The notes beneath the pieces are model-generated. The model saw only the letters and a list, made by a program, of their open reading frames with translations. It was not told where the DNA came from and did not search any database. Of a DNA stretch of 53,894 nt, positions 1 through 9,737 are shown in pieces; position 1 is the first letter of the stretch, and each line of letters opens with the position of its first letter. Source of the DNA: Thauera aminoaromatica S2 (GTDB lineage: Bacteria; Pseudomonadota; Gammaproteobacteria; Burkholderiales; Rhodocyclaceae); contig NZ_AMXD01000011.1 in assembly GCF_000310185.1 (NCBI RefSeq), positions 1 to 53,894 on the forward strand, written 5' to 3'. A program made the position numbers and the translations under genes.

Positions 1-740
1 TGGCGGCCTCGCGCACCGCGGCGCGCGCGCTGATCGAGGCCGGGCGGGTGAGCCACGAGGGCCAGCCGGTCGCCAAGCCGGCGCTGGAATTGCCGCCCGA
101 CGCACGGCTCGCCGTCACCCCCGCCGACAGCGACCGCTTCGTCTCGCGCGGCGCGCTCAAGCTCGAAGGCGCGCTCGCGCGCAGCGGGCTGGACGTACGC
201 GGCGCCACCTGCCTCGACATCGGCCAATCCACCGGCGGCTTCACCGACTGCCTGTTGCAGGCCGGCGCAGCGAGGGTGGTCGGGGTGGAGGTCGGCCACG
301 ACCAGCTCCATCCGCGCCTGCGCGCCGATGGGCGCTGCGTCACCCTGGAGGGCGTCAACGCCCGCCAGCTCGACGCCGCCGCGCTCGGCGGACACTACCC
401 GCCGCACGGCTTCGACCTGCTGGTGTGCGACGCCAGCTTCATCTCGCTCGCCCTGCTGCTGCCGCAGTGGGCCGCGCTGCTCGCACCCGCCGGCCACGTG
501 CTGGCGCTGGTCAAGCCGCAGTTCGAGGTCGGCCCGCAAGGCCTGGGCAAGGGCGGCATCGTGCGCGACCCCGCGCGCTACACCGAGGTCGAGGCCCGCC
601 TGCGCGCCGCAGCGGACGCCGCCGGCCTCGTCATCCTCGACTGGTTCGACTCGCCGATCACCGGCGGCGACGGCAACCGCGAATTCTTCTTCCACGCCAT
701 CCGCAGGTCGGGCGGCGACACCCACCGAAGCGAACCATGA
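1..740 (+). CDS. tlyA: TlyA-family RNA 2'-O-methyltransferase (5' truncated)
   Basis: The reading frame is open from the window edge (first full codon at base 3), so the N-terminus lies outside. The first visible residues (ASRTAARALIEAGRVSHEGQ) match the end of an S4 RNA-binding domain. They are followed by an FtsJ/RrmJ-like SAM methyltransferase domain with the motif LDIGQSTGGFTDCLLQAGA and the later motif ALVKPQFEVG. The family 2'-O-methylates ribosomal RNA, and many members are mislabelled haemolysin A. The GTG at 48 lies inside the S4 domain and is not the true start. The stop overlaps the metF start (ATGA), so the two genes are probably cotranscribed and translationally coupled. Confidence 0.9.
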   Translation, partial: AASRTAARALIEAGRVSHEGQPVAKPALELPPDARLAVTPADSDRFVSRGALKLEGALARSGLDVRGATCLDIGQSTGGFTDCLLQAGAARVVGVEVGHDQLHPRLRADGRCVTLEGVNARQLDAAALGGHYPPHGFDLLVCDASFISLALLLPQWAALLAPAGHVLALVKPQFEVGPQGLGKGGIVRDPARYTEVEARLRAAADAAGLVILDWFDSPITGGDGNREFFFHAIRRSGGDTHRSEP

Positions 741-1570
741 AACCCGAAATCTCCATCGAGTTCTTCCCGCCCACCACGGCCGAGGGCGCCGAGAAGCTGC
801 ATGCCACCCGGGAGAAGCTCGCCGCGCTCGAGCCGGCCTTCTTCTCGGTGACCTACGGCGCCGGCGGCTCCACCCGCGAGCGCACCTTCGCGACCGTGAA
901 GGAGATCGCCGCTGCCGGCCACGAGGCCGCGCCACACCTGTCCTGCGTGGGCTCGTCGCGCGACAGCATCCGCGAGATCCTGCAGGAATACGCCGCCGCC
1001 GGCATCCGCCGCATCGTCGCGCTGCGCGGCGATCTGCCCTCGGGCGCCGGCGCGGCGGGCGAGTTCCGCTACGCCAGCGAGCTCGTCGAGTTCATCCGCA
1101 GCGAGACGGGCGACCGCTTCCGCATCGAGGTCGCAGCCTACCCCGAGTGGCACCCGCAGGCGAAGAGCCCGAAGGACGACCTCGCCGCCTTCAAGCGCAA
1201 GGTCGAGGCCGGCGCCGACTCGGCGATCACGCAGTATTTCTACAACCTCGACGCCTACCTGAACTTCGTCGACGCGGTGCGCAGGATGGGCGTCGACGTG
1301 CCGATCGTGCCCGGCATCATGCCGATCGGCAGCTTCAGCAAGCTGGCGCGCTTCTCGGATGCCTGCGGCGCCGAGATCCCGCGCTGGATGCGCAAGACCT
1401 TCGAGAGCTACGGCGACGACAGCGACGCGATCCGCGCCTTCGGCCTCGACGTGGTCACCCGGCTGTGCGAGAAGCTGCTCGCCGCGGGCGCGCCCGGCCT
1501 GCATTTCTACAGCATGAACATGGCCGGCCCGACCACCGAGATCTGCCGGCGGCTGGGGCTGACTGCCTGA
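737..1570 (+). CDS. metF: 5,10-methylenetetrahydrofolate reductase
   Basis: This 277-residue protein begins MKPEISIEFFPPTTAEGAEKL and has the family signatures SVTYGAGGSTRERT and a TIM-barrel FAD enzyme layout. It is close to the usual bacterial MetF length of about 275-300. MetF reduces 5,10-methylene-THF to 5-methyl-THF for methionine synthesis in the cytoplasm. The ATG overlaps the upstream methyltransferase stop by four bases, which fixes the start. Larger frames running through this region in other registers are shadows. No riboswitch is visible in the short gap upstream because the genes overlap. Confidence 0.95.
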   Translation: MKPEISIEFFPPTTAEGAEKLHATREKLAALEPAFFSVTYGAGGSTRERTFATVKEIAAAGHEAAPHLSCVGSSRDSIREILQEYAAAGIRRIVALRGDLPSGAGAAGEFRYASELVEFIRSETGDRFRIEVAAYPEWHPQAKSPKDDLAAFKRKVEAGADSAITQYFYNLDAYLNFVDAVRRMGVDVPIVPGIMPIGSFSKLARFSDACGAEIPRWMRKTFESYGDDSDAIRAFGLDVVTRLCEKLLAAGAPGLHFYSMNMAGPTTEICRRLGLTA

Positions 1571-1710
1571 TCTCCCGGCAATCCTGGACGGGATCGTAAG
1601 GTGGGTGTGACGTATGCGGCTCAAGCCCCTGTGGCGTATGCCGTATAGTCCTTCGATCAGCACATCTTCTTCCGCCCCACGCCTCGTGCTGGCGGCCAGG
1701 ATCCGCCACC

Positions 1711-3801
1711 ATGTATTTCGCGCCTTTCTCCTCCGGTCCTGCCCAAGGCATTGATCGGTGCGTGGCTGGCGCGGACCTCTGCATATCTGCCCGGCGCCAA
1801 CTGGCCCGGCTGCTGTTGACCGGCGCCCTCGCGCTGCCCTTCGCCGCGGCAGCCGAGGCGCCCCCTGATCTGAGCCTGGAGCAGTTGATTGCGCTTCCGG
1901 TGGAGAGCGCGGCAGAGTACGAGCGGGTCGCGGTGGTCGGCGCCTCAAAATACGAGCAGACGAAGGACCGCGTTGCCGCCGCCGTCACCGCGATCACCCG
2001 CGACGAGATCCGCAGCTTCGGCTGGCGCACGCTCGACGAGGCGCTCGCCACCCTCCCCGGCGTGCATACCACCTACGACCGCCAGTATTCCTACGTCGGC
2101 GTGCGCGGCTTCGGTCTCGCCGGCGACTACATGACGCGCGTGCTGGTCACCATCGACGGCGTGCGCGTCAACGAGCCGATGTACGACGGCGCCCCTTTCG
2201 GTCGCATGCTGCCGCTCGACATGGACCTGGTCGAGCGCATCGAATTCATCCCCGGCCCGGGCGGCGCGATCTATGGCCAGAACGCCATGTTCGGCGTCGT
2301 CAATGTGATCACCCGCAAGGGTGCGGCACTCGACGGAGGAGAGTTCTCGGCTTCGTGGCAGTGGCCGCAGGCGACGCGCAAGGCGCGGGCGAGCTGGGGC
2401 AAGCGCCTCGACAACGAGCTCGAGCTGATGGTCTCGGCCACCGTCCTGCGCAGCGACGGCGACGACCTGTGGATGGACTTCGGCAATGGCGACAGCGCTA
2501 CGGTGCGCGGCCAGGACGGCGAGCGCGACCAGGAGTTCAACCTCAGCGCGAGCCGCGGCCCGTGGTCCTTCGGGCTCGCGCACGGCGACCGCCGCAAGGA
2601 CGACCCCACCGGCGTGTTCGGCACCGACGCCTTCACCTCGGGCACCTTCCAGGGCGACCGCTACACCGTCGCCCACCTCGGCTACGGTGCCACGCTCACC
2701 GACACCTTGTCGCTGTCGGCGCGCGCCTTCGCCGGCGACTACCGCTACGAGAGCACCCTGATGTATGACGGCGAGGGCTACGAGTACCCCGCCTCCGCCG
2801 CCTGGCACGGCGCCGAGCTGCAGCTCGTGTCGACCGCCGTGGCCGGCCATACGCTCCTGTTGGGTACGGAATACCAGCGCAACCAGCGCATCGACCAGAA
2901 CATCGTCCATCCGGACATCGGCTACCTCCTGCGCGACCGCCGTGACGGTTACCGCGCGGGACTCTTCGTGCAGGACGAATGGCAGATCACCGACGCTTTC
3001 GCCAGCACGCTCGGCCTGCGCGCCGACCACAATGACCTCACCGGCACCGAGTTCAGCCCGCGCGCTGGCCTGATCTGGAATGCCGGCAAGCACAACACGC
3101 TCAAGCTGCTGTACGGTCGTGCCCACCGCGCGCCCAACGCCTACCAGATGTACTACGACGATGCCTACCTCATCGAGGATGGCACGATCGGGGCCTGCCA
3201 ACGCGCCAACCCGAGCCTGGGTGGCGAAGTGGTCGAAACCACCGAGCTGGTGCTCGACCATATCGCCTCGGCCAACCTGCACCTGCGCGCCTCCCTCTAC
3301 CGCTGGAAGATCGACGACCTGATCAATTTTGTCGCCGACGCCGATAGCGTCGGCCAATATCAGGCCGTCGGCAGCGTCGAGAGCCGTGGCCTGGAGCTCT
3401 CCGCCGACCACACCTGGCGCAACGGCGCCCGCCTGCGCGGCAACCTGTCCTTCCAGCACGCCACCGGCGCGGCGGGCGAGCGCGTGGAGAACTCGCCGCG
3501 CATGCTCGGCCGGATGAACTTCTCCACTCCGCTGGCAAATCTGCCACTGCGCATGGGCGTGGAGTTCGCCTACGACAGCAAGCGCCGCAGCCCGGCGGGC
3601 AACACGGTCGACGCGTACTGGCGTTCGAACCTGCACCTGGTGGCCGAGCGCTGGATCCAGGGCGCCGAGGTGTCACTGAGTGTGATGAACCTGTTCGACG
3701 AAGACTACGCCCATCCGAGTGGCGGCGCGCCCATCCACACCATGGACCGCATCGCCCAGGACGGCCGCAGCCTGCGGGTCAAGTTCGACTACCGCTTCTG
3801 A
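1711..3801 (+). CDS. TonB-dependent outer-membrane receptor (first copy)
   Basis: This 696-residue protein has a signal-peptide-like hydrophobic stretch near residues 30-48 (LARLLLTGALALPFAAAAEA) preceded by an unusually long N-terminal tail, so the true start may be further downstream. A plug domain follows (TLDEALATLPGVHTTYDRQ, VLVTIDGVRVNEP, IEFIPGPGGAIYGQNAMFGVVNVITRKG). A beta-barrel ends in the aromatic C-terminus SLRVKFDYRF. The ligand cannot be inferred. A YfiR-family gene starts six bases after the stop, then a hybrid histidine kinase, so this receptor may serve as the outer-membrane input of a signalling circuit and not only as a nutrient importer. No classic TonB box is obvious. 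The gap before it (1571-1710) shows no clear RNA structure. Confidence 0.88.
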   Translation: MYFAPFSSGPAQGIDRCVAGADLCISARRQLARLLLTGALALPFAAAAEAPPDLSLEQLIALPVESAAEYERVAVVGASKYEQTKDRVAAAVTAITRDEIRSFGWRTLDEALATLPGVHTTYDRQYSYVGVRGFGLAGDYMTRVLVTIDGVRVNEPMYDGAPFGRMLPLDMDLVERIEFIPGPGGAIYGQNAMFGVVNVITRKGAALDGGEFSASWQWPQATRKARASWGKRLDNELELMVSATVLRSDGDDLWMDFGNGDSATVRGQDGERDQEFNLSASRGPWSFGLAHGDRRKDDPTGVFGTDAFTSGTFQGDRYTVAHLGYGATLTDTLSLSARAFAGDYRYESTLMYDGEGYEYPASAAWHGAELQLVSTAVAGHTLLLGTEYQRNQRIDQNIVHPDIGYLLRDRRDGYRAGLFVQDEWQITDAFASTLGLRADHNDLTGTEFSPRAGLIWNAGKHNTLKLLYGRAHRAPNAYQMYYDDAYLIEDGTIGACQRANPSLGGEVVETTELVLDHIASANLHLRASLYRWKIDDLINFVADADSVGQYQAVGSVESRGLELSADHTWRNGARLRGNLSFQHATGAAGERVENSPRMLGRMNFSTPLANLPLRMGVEFAYDSKRRSPAGNTVDAYWRSNLHLVAERWIQGAEVSLSVMNLFDEDYAHPSGGAPIHTMDRIAQDGRSLRVKFDYRF

Positions 3802-3807
3802 CCCAGC

Positions 3808-4359
3808 ATGCTCTCACTTTCCATCCGCCCGCCACGACGCCGGCTGCGAGCGTTCATCCTCGGGGCGCTGCTGGCTGGCGTGGCGAACCTCGCACATGCG
3901 GGCGACATCACCGCCGAAGAGTACAGGGTCAAGGCATCCTTCCTGTTCAACTTCGCCGCCTTCACCTTCTGGCCGGAGGGCGGAGGTGAAACCCTGTCGA
4001 TCTGCGTCTATGGTGGCGACCCGTTCGGCTCGCATCTCGACGCGCTCATGGACCGCAAGGTGGGCGAACGCAGCGTGCGCGTACGGCGTGTGGGCAGCGT
4101 CGACGCCCTCGTGGACTGCCAGCTCGTGTTCGTCCCCCGACAGATGATCGGCAACCTGGGCCGGGTGCTCGACGGCGTGGACGGCCAGCCCGTCCTCACC
4201 GTGGCCGACAGCCCGGGCGCCCTGGCGAGCGGCGTGGTGTTGAACATGGACAGCAGCGCAGGTCAGATCCGCTTTTCTGTCAACCTCGCGGCGGCCCGCC
4301 GCCAGGGGCTCGGGCTCAGCTCGAAGCTCCTCAATCTGGCCACCGAAATCAAGCGATGA
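3808..4359 (+). CDS. YfiR family (DUF4154) periplasmic protein, first copy
   Basis: This 183-residue protein has a basic N-terminus and a signal peptide ending about AHA-GD (residues 14-32). The mature part starts [21 protein letters not shown], the typical YfiR opening. Later conserved pieces are [24 protein letters not shown] and [24 protein letters not shown]. In Pseudomonas, YfiR is a periplasmic repressor that binds the CHASE8 periplasmic domain of the diguanylate cyclase YfiN. Here the next gene is a kinase with a CHASE8-like segment, suggesting an analogous partnership. The stop overlaps the kinase start by four bases (ATGA). Confidence 0.9.
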   Translation: MLSLSIRPPRRRLRAFILGALLAGVANLAHAGDITAEEYRVKASFLFNFAAFTFWPEGGGETLSICVYGGDPFGSHLDALMDRKVGERSVRVRRVGSVDALVDCQLVFVPRQMIGNLGRVLDGVDGQPVLTVADSPGALASGVVLNMDSSAGQIRFSVNLAAARRQGLGLSSKLLNLATEIKR

Positions 4360-7121
4360 AGATGTCCCACGACGAAGACGACAACCGCATCACCCTCGGC
4401 GAAAAGCTGCGCCGCGTAAGCCAGCGCGCGCTCGGCGCCGCGGTGGCGATGCTCGCGGTGGCGATCACCCTCGGTAGCTTCTTGATCAGCACGCTCGCGC
4501 TCGAGAGCAATACTCGGGTGATGGCGCGGGTGCTTGCCGACAATGCCGCCGCCGGCCTGATGTTCCTCGACCACGACGCCGCCACGCGCGTGCTCGCGAC
4601 CCTGGAGCGCCTGCCGGACGTACGCGGCGCAGCGATCTTCGATGTATCCGGAGCCCCTTTTGCGCGTTACGGCAAGTTCATCGAACAAGGCCGGGAGACG
4701 GTGGACTTTTCGGCCGAGCACGCGCACTTCAGCTTCGAGACACTGCACCTGACCCAGCCGATCGTCGAGGGCGGGAACGTGGTCGGGGTGCTCGACCTCG
4801 ACCTCGATCTGCGTCCGCTCTACCTCCAGGTGCTCGCCCACGGCTCGATTACGGTGCTCGCCGCGGCGATCGCGCTGCTGCTCGCCACCCACACGCTGCG
4901 CCGGCTCAACCGCGCGGTGTTGCAGCCACTGTCGACCCTGTCTGCGCTGATGGAGCGCGTCGCCCACACCGAGGACTACAGCGCGCGCGCCGAACCCAGC
5001 CGTATCATCGAGCTCGATTCCCTCGCCAGTGGCTTCAACCGCATGCTCGGCCAGATCGCCGAGCGCGATGCACGCCTGGCAAGCCATCGCGACCACCTCG
5101 AGGACGAGGTCGCCACACGCACCGAGGAGCTCCTGCGCGCCAAGGAGGCCGCAGAGGCTGCCAGCCAGGCCAAGAGCGACTTCCTCGCGACCATGAGCCA
5201 CGAGATCCGCACGCCGATGAACGGGGTGCTCGGCATGACCGAGCTGCTCCTCGACAGCGGCCTCAACCACGAGCAACGCCACTTCGCCGAGGCGGTCGAG
5301 AACTCCGGTCGCCACCTGCTGGGCATCATCAACGACATCCTCGACTTCTCGAAGATCGAATCCGGCCACCTCGAGCTCGAAGCGGTGGAGTTCGAGCTCG
5401 GCGACCTGCTCGAGGACACGCTGGCGATGTTCGCCCAGCCAGCCGAGAAGAAGCGCCTGGAGCTGATCGCCGACCTGCCCCCCGAGGTGCGGCGCTGCGT
5501 GCGCGGCGACCCCTTCCGCCTGCGCCAGATCGTCGGCAACCTGGCCAACAATGCGATCAAGTTCACCGAGCGTGGCGAGGTCGTGGTGCGTGCCCGTCTG
5601 CTCGGCGAGGGCACTGACGGCTATCGCCTGCGCATCAGCGTCGAGGACACCGGGATCGGCATCCCGCCCCATGCGCAGCAGAAGATCTTCGAGCAGTTCT
5701 CCCAGCTCGACGGCTCCACCACCCGCCAGTTTGGCGGCACCGGCCTCGGCCTGGCGATCTGCCGCCGCCTGGTGGGCCTGATGGGCGGCGAGATCGGTGT
5801 CGACAGCCGGCCCGGAGCGGGCGCCTGCTTCCATATCGACCTGTGCCTGCCGGCGGGGCAAAGCACCGCCGAAGCCCTGCGCTGCGACGTCGCGCTCGAG
5901 CGTGTGCACGCCCTCGTCGTGGATGACAATGCCACCAACCGCGAGATCCTGCTGCGCCAGCTCCACGGCTGGGGCATGCAGGTGGAATGCTCTGCCGACG
6001 GCGCGGGCGCACTGGATCGACTCGCACGCGCCGCCACGGCCGGCGAGGGTTTCGAGCTCGCCGTACTCGACATGCACATGCCGCACATGGACGGCTTGCA
6101 GCTGGCCACCGCGATCCGCGCCAACCCGGCGCTCGCCGGCGTGCGCCTGGTGGTGCTGACATCGAGCTACTCCAGCGCCAGCGTGCGCGAGCGCGAACGC
6201 GCCGGCATCCTGCGCTGCGTGCACAAGCCGATCCGCCAGGCCGAGCTGTTCGAGGTTCTATGCAGCGCATTGCGCGCTGTGGACGCAGTGCCAGCGGCCA
6301 CCGCAGTTGCGGACGAGTGGCGACCGACGCGCGGCGGGCGCGTGCTGCTGGCCGAGGACAACCCGGTGAACCAGCAGGTCGGCCTCGCAATGCTCGCCAA
6401 GCTCGGCATCGCGGTTCGTGTCGCCAACGACGGCGAAGAGGCAGTGAAGCTGGCTGCGACCGAAGCCTTCGACCTGATCCTGATGGACTGCCACATGCCG
6501 GTGCTGGACGGCTACGAGGCGAGCGCGGCAATCCGCGCATCGGAGCACGCACCGCGCGTACCGATCGTCGCGCTCACCGCCAACGTCATGGAAGGCAACC
6601 GCGAACGCTGCCTGGCGGCGGGCATGGACGATTTTCTCGCCAAGCCCTACGCGCTCGAGCAGCTCCAATCCACCCTGCAGCGCTGGATGGCGGCAACGCC
6701 CGCGAGCGCGCCGGCGACGCCTTGCGACGCCGCGACCGAAGCCGAGGCGACCGAGGTGACAGAGGCGGCGATCGATCGGACCTTCATCGAGCAGTTCCGC
6801 GAGCTCGACTCCGACGGCGGCATGGCACTCGCCGCGCGCATCCTCCGCGTCTATGCCGAGAGCAGCGCCCCCCCCTTCGCCGAGATCGAGCGCGCCACCG
6901 CCGCCGGCGACGCCGCGGGACTGCGTCGCGCCGCGCACAGCCTCAAGTCGAGCGCGGGGAACGTCGGCGCCAGACGCCTCGCGGCCCTCCTCAAGGACTT
7001 CGAGAGCCTCGGCAAGGACGGCCGGATCGACGACGCGCGCGCCGGCCTCGCCGCGCTGCGCACCGAGCATGCGCGCACGCTCGACGCCATCCATGCCCTG
7101 ATCGAGGAGTTCGGTCGATGA
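4356..7121 (+). CDS. Hybrid sensor histidine kinase with CHASE8-like sensor, two receivers and Hpt
   Basis: The protein has 921 residues. Domains in order: TM helix about 26-48; a periplasmic segment of about 115 residues containing [21 protein letters not shown], which resembles CHASE8; TM helix about 164-182; HAMP about 183-245; HisKA with phospho-acceptor His282 ([10 protein letters not shown]); HATPase with DTGIGIP and [13 protein letters not shown]; receiver 1 with Asp572 ([10 protein letters not shown]); receiver 2 with Asp711 ([13 protein letters not shown]); and C-terminal Hpt with His861 ([13 protein letters not shown]). This is a complete internal phosphorelay. The CHASE8 call is from pattern only. 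ATGA overlaps on both sides (YfiR upstream, GGDEF/EAL protein downstream) mark a tight operon; the downstream receiver is the likely phosphorelay target. Confidence 0.92.
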   Translation: MKMSHDEDDNRITLGEKLRRVSQRALGAAVAMLAVAITLGSFLISTLALESNTRVMARVLADNAAAGLMFLDHDAATRVLATLERLPDVRGAAIFDVSGAPFARYGKFIEQGRETVDFSAEHAHFSFETLHLTQPIVEGGNVVGVLDLDLDLRPLYLQVLAHGSITVLAAAIALLLATHTLRRLNRAVLQPLSTLSALMERVAHTEDYSARAEPSRIIELDSLASGFNRMLGQIAERDARLASHRDHLEDEVATRTEELLRAKEAAEAASQAKSDFLATMSHEIRTPMNGVLGMTELLLDSGLNHEQRHFAEAVENSGRHLLGIINDILDFSKIESGHLELEAVEFELGDLLEDTLAMFAQPAEKKRLELIADLPPEVRRCVRGDPFRLRQIVGNLANNAIKFTERGEVVVRARLLGEGTDGYRLRISVEDTGIGIPPHAQQKIFEQFSQLDGSTTRQFGGTGLGLAICRRLVGLMGGEIGVDSRPGAGACFHIDLCLPAGQSTAEALRCDVALERVHALVVDDNATNREILLRQLHGWGMQVECSADGAGALDRLARAATAGEGFELAVLDMHMPHMDGLQLATAIRANPALAGVRLVVLTSSYSSASVRERERAGILRCVHKPIRQAELFEVLCSALRAVDAVPAATAVADEWRPTRGGRVLLAEDNPVNQQVGLAMLAKLGIAVRVANDGEEAVKLAATEAFDLILMDCHMPVLDGYEASAAIRASEHAPRVPIVALTANVMEGNRERCLAAGMDDFLAKPYALEQLQSTLQRWMAATPASAPATPCDAATEAEATEVTEAAIDRTFIEQFRELDSDGGMALAARILRVYAESSAPPFAEIERATAAGDAAGLRRAAHSLKSSAGNVGARRLAALLKDFESLGKDGRIDDARAGLAALRTEHARTLDAIHALIEEFGR

Positions 7122-9229
7122 GCTCGACTCGCATCCTGGTCGCCGACGACGATCCGACCGCACGCCTGCTGATGCAAGCCGCGCTCGGCAAGAGCGGCTT
7201 CGAGGTCGCCGTTGCCGAGGATGGCGAGGAGGCCTTGCAGGCCTTCGCGCGCGCCACCTTCGACATGGTGCTGCTCGACGTGGAAATGCCGCGCCTGGAC
7301 GGCTACGCGGTCTGCCGCGAGCTGCGCCGCCGCTGTGGCGACGCGCTGCCGATCGTGATGGTCACCGGCATGGACGACACCGCATCGATCGAGGCCGCCT
7401 TCGAGGCCGGCGCGACCGACTTCGTCGCCAAGCCGATCAGCTGGCCGCTTCTTGGCCACCGCGTCCGCTACGTGTTGCGCGCCACCCGCGCCGCCACCGC
7501 GCTGCGCATGGCCAACGCGCGCAACGCGGCCATGCTCGACGCCTTCCCCGACACCCTGCTGCGCCTCGACGCGGCCGACCGCATCGTCGAGCTGCGCGCA
7601 GCCCCGACCGGCGTGCCCAGCTGCTGCATGCCGGCGGTCGGCCAGACCCTGGCCGAAGCCTATCCGCACGAGGTGGCGACGCTGCTCGCGCAAGCGCTCG
7701 ACGAGGCCCGCCGCAGCCAGCAGCCGAGCACGGTGGATTTTCCTCTCGCGTGTCGGACCGGACGCCCCTGCCACCAGGAAGCACGGGTGAGCGTAATCGA
7801 CGACGGCGAGGCCCTCTGCCTGCTGCGCGACATCACCGAGCGCAAGGAGTATGAGACCCGCATCCACCACCTCGCCTATTTCGACAGCCTGACCGGGCTG
7901 GCGAACCGGCGCAGCTTCCTGGAGCGGCTCGAGCGCGAGATCCGCCGCGCCCTTCAGAACAAGTGGCGCCTGGCCGTGCTCTTCCTTGATCTGGACCGTT
8001 TCAAGAGCATCAACGACACCCTCGGCCACGCTGCAGGGGACGCCCTGCTGCAGCAGGCCGCCGAGCGCCTGCGTGCGATCACCCGCCCGGGCGACATCGT
8101 GGCGCACGACACTGATCGCATGGGCACGGCCGAATTCGCTCGCCTCGGCGGCGACGAATTCACCGTGCTGCTGCCGACGATCTCCCGACCGGACGACGCG
8201 CTGGCGATCGCCGAGCGCATCCGCGCCAGCATATGCGCTCCATTCGCGATCGAGGGCCAGGAGCTCTGCGTCACCACCAGCGTCGGCATCGCCGTCTTCC
8301 CGGACGACGGCGAGGACGCCGCCACGCTGATCAAGCACGCCGACATCGCGATGTACGACGCCAAGGCCAACGGACGCAACGGCTGCCGCTACTACAACCC
8401 TGCGCTGACCGCGGAGGCGGTGCATCGCGTGGAACTCGAGGCCGGGCTTCGCCGCGCGCTCGCCCACGACGAGCTCGTGCTGATGTACCAGCCGCAGGTG
8501 GAGGTGCGCGACGGCAGTATCGCCACCGTCGAGGCCCTGGTGCGCTGGCAGACGCCCGACGGCAGGCTGGTGCCACCGCTCGAGTTCATCCCCTTCGCCG
8601 AGGAATGCGGCCTGATCGACGCCATCGGCTCCTGGGTGCTGCGTCGCGCCTGCCATGACGCAGCACAATGGCAGCGCCGCGGGCTCGACCTGCGCGTCGC
8701 GGTCAATCTGTCGCCGGTGCAGTTCCGCGCCAGCGGGCTGCTCGACAGGATCCGCGAGGCCCTCGCCGACAGTGACCTGCCCGCCGAACGGCTGGAGCTC
8801 GAGATCACCGAGAGTGCGCTGATGGCCGACGATGCCGACACCCATGCCACGCTGGCCGCACTGCGCACGCTTGGGATCGGCATCGCACTCGACGACTTCG
8901 GCACCGGGTACTCGTCACTGAGCTGCCTCAAGCGCCTGCCGCTGGACAAGCTGAAGATCGACCGCAGCTTCGTCAGCGGCCTGCCCGACGACGTCGACAA
9001 CCACGCGATCGTGCGCGCGATCGTCGCGCTCGCACGTCACCTGGGCTTCCGCATCACGGCCGAGGGCGTCGAGACCGCGGCGCAGGCCGAGCTGCTCGGC
9101 GAGCTCGAGGCCGACAGCCTGCAGGGCTACCTGTTCAGCCGCGCGGTGCCGGCCGCGGAGCTCGAAGCGCTGGCCTCGCGCAGGTGGCCGCCGGCGCGCG
9201 GCACCCAGTTCCGCATCGACTTCAGTTGA
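7118..9229 (+). CDS. REC-GGDEF-EAL response regulator (c-di-GMP turnover)
   Basis: This 703-residue protein starts at an ATG overlapping the kinase stop. It has a receiver (acidic DDD at 10-12, Asp54 in [11 protein letters not shown], Lys105 in AKPIS), a PAS-like linker (about 130-245), and a GGDEF domain with intact motif RLGGDEF at 344-348. An EAL domain follows with intact EAL (residues 472-474, ATVEALVRW) and [24 protein letters not shown]. No RxxD inhibitory site is seen five residues before GGDEF. Both catalytic domains look competent, so it could make or hydrolyse c-di-GMP, with the receiver probably set by the adjacent hybrid kinase. Its last eight bases overlap the end of the convergent YfiR gene. 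Confidence 0.93.
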   Translation: MSSTRILVADDDPTARLLMQAALGKSGFEVAVAEDGEEALQAFARATFDMVLLDVEMPRLDGYAVCRELRRRCGDALPIVMVTGMDDTASIEAAFEAGATDFVAKPISWPLLGHRVRYVLRATRAATALRMANARNAAMLDAFPDTLLRLDAADRIVELRAAPTGVPSCCMPAVGQTLAEAYPHEVATLLAQALDEARRSQQPSTVDFPLACRTGRPCHQEARVSVIDDGEALCLLRDITERKEYETRIHHLAYFDSLTGLANRRSFLERLEREIRRALQNKWRLAVLFLDLDRFKSINDTLGHAAGDALLQQAAERLRAITRPGDIVAHDTDRMGTAEFARLGGDEFTVLLPTISRPDDALAIAERIRASICAPFAIEGQELCVTTSVGIAVFPDDGEDAATLIKHADIAMYDAKANGRNGCRYYNPALTAEAVHRVELEAGLRRALAHDELVLMYQPQVEVRDGSIATVEALVRWQTPDGRLVPPLEFIPFAEECGLIDAIGSWVLRRACHDAAQWQRRGLDLRVAVNLSPVQFRASGLLDRIREALADSDLPAERLELEITESALMADDADTHATLAALRTLGIGIALDDFGTGYSSLSCLKRLPLDKLKIDRSFVSGLPDDVDNHAIVRAIVALARHLGFRITAEGVETAAQAELLGELEADSLQGYLFSRAVPAAELEALASRRWPPARGTQFRIDFS

Positions 9230-9737
9230 GCGGCTGGCGCAGGTTGCGCGCGAGCCCGAGCAGCGCCGCGCTGGGCTTGAGCCCGGCACGGCGGCTGCGC
9301 TCGACATCGATCTCGAAGGCGAGGCGCCGGCCCTCGGGCACGATCACCACCGCGACCGGTTGCGGCTGCGTTGCGTCGGTCACGGTCAGCACCGGCGCAT
9401 CGCCGAGCAAGGCTGCGATGTGTGGCAGGCTGGGCGCCTCGTCCCTGCCGACGTAAAGCAGGTCGCAGTCACGGATCGCGGTCAGCGCACCAAGCCGCGC
9501 CACCGCCACGCTGCGCCCATGCACGGACTTGCCCTGCAGCCGGCGCATCGCCTCGGCCACGCCGTCGTCCCCATAGACGCAGAAGTTGAAGCTCGCGCGC
9601 GTCGCCGGCGGCCACTGCGTGAGCACGGCGAAGTTGTAGGCGTAGGTGGCCTTGAGGTCGAACTCGGGCAACGCCTGTGCGAGCACGCCCTGCGAAGTCG
9701 CCAGCGCGAGCCCGAAAAACAGGTTGCGTGCGCTCAT
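9222..9737 (-). CDS. YfiR family (DUF4154) protein, second copy
   Basis: This 171-residue protein has a signal peptide (NLFFGLALATSQGVLAQA) followed by the YfiR-like start DLKATYAYNFAVLTQWPPA. Later come NFCVYGDDGVAEAM, RDCDLLYVGRDE and an RSRRAGLKPSAALLGLARNL tail. It diverges clearly from the copy at 3808-4359. It overlaps the upstream TonB receptor by four bases (ATGA), so receptor and YfiR form a two-gene minus-strand operon. No dedicated CHASE8 partner lies in this operon; it may act on the kinase encoded head-on at 4356-7121. Its 3' end overlaps the GGDEF-EAL gene by eight bases. Confidence 0.88.
   Translation of the reverse strand: MSARNLFFGLALATSQGVLAQALPEFDLKATYAYNFAVLTQWPPATRASFNFCVYGDDGVAEAMRRLQGKSVHGRSVAVARLGALTAIRDCDLLYVGRDEAPSLPHIAALLGDAPVLTVTDATQPQPVAVVIVPEGRRLAFEIDVERSRRAGLKPSAALLGLARNLRQPLN

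Noticed and set aside
328-1599. Long open frames overlapping tlyA and metF in other registers
   Set aside because: Arginine/alanine-rich shadow translations of GC-rich genes; the real frames have clear family motifs.
1571-1710. Possible c-di-GMP riboswitch before the first TonB receptor
   Set aside because: The gap has short imperfect repeats (GGCGTATGCCG) but I could not fold a recognisable GEMM core.
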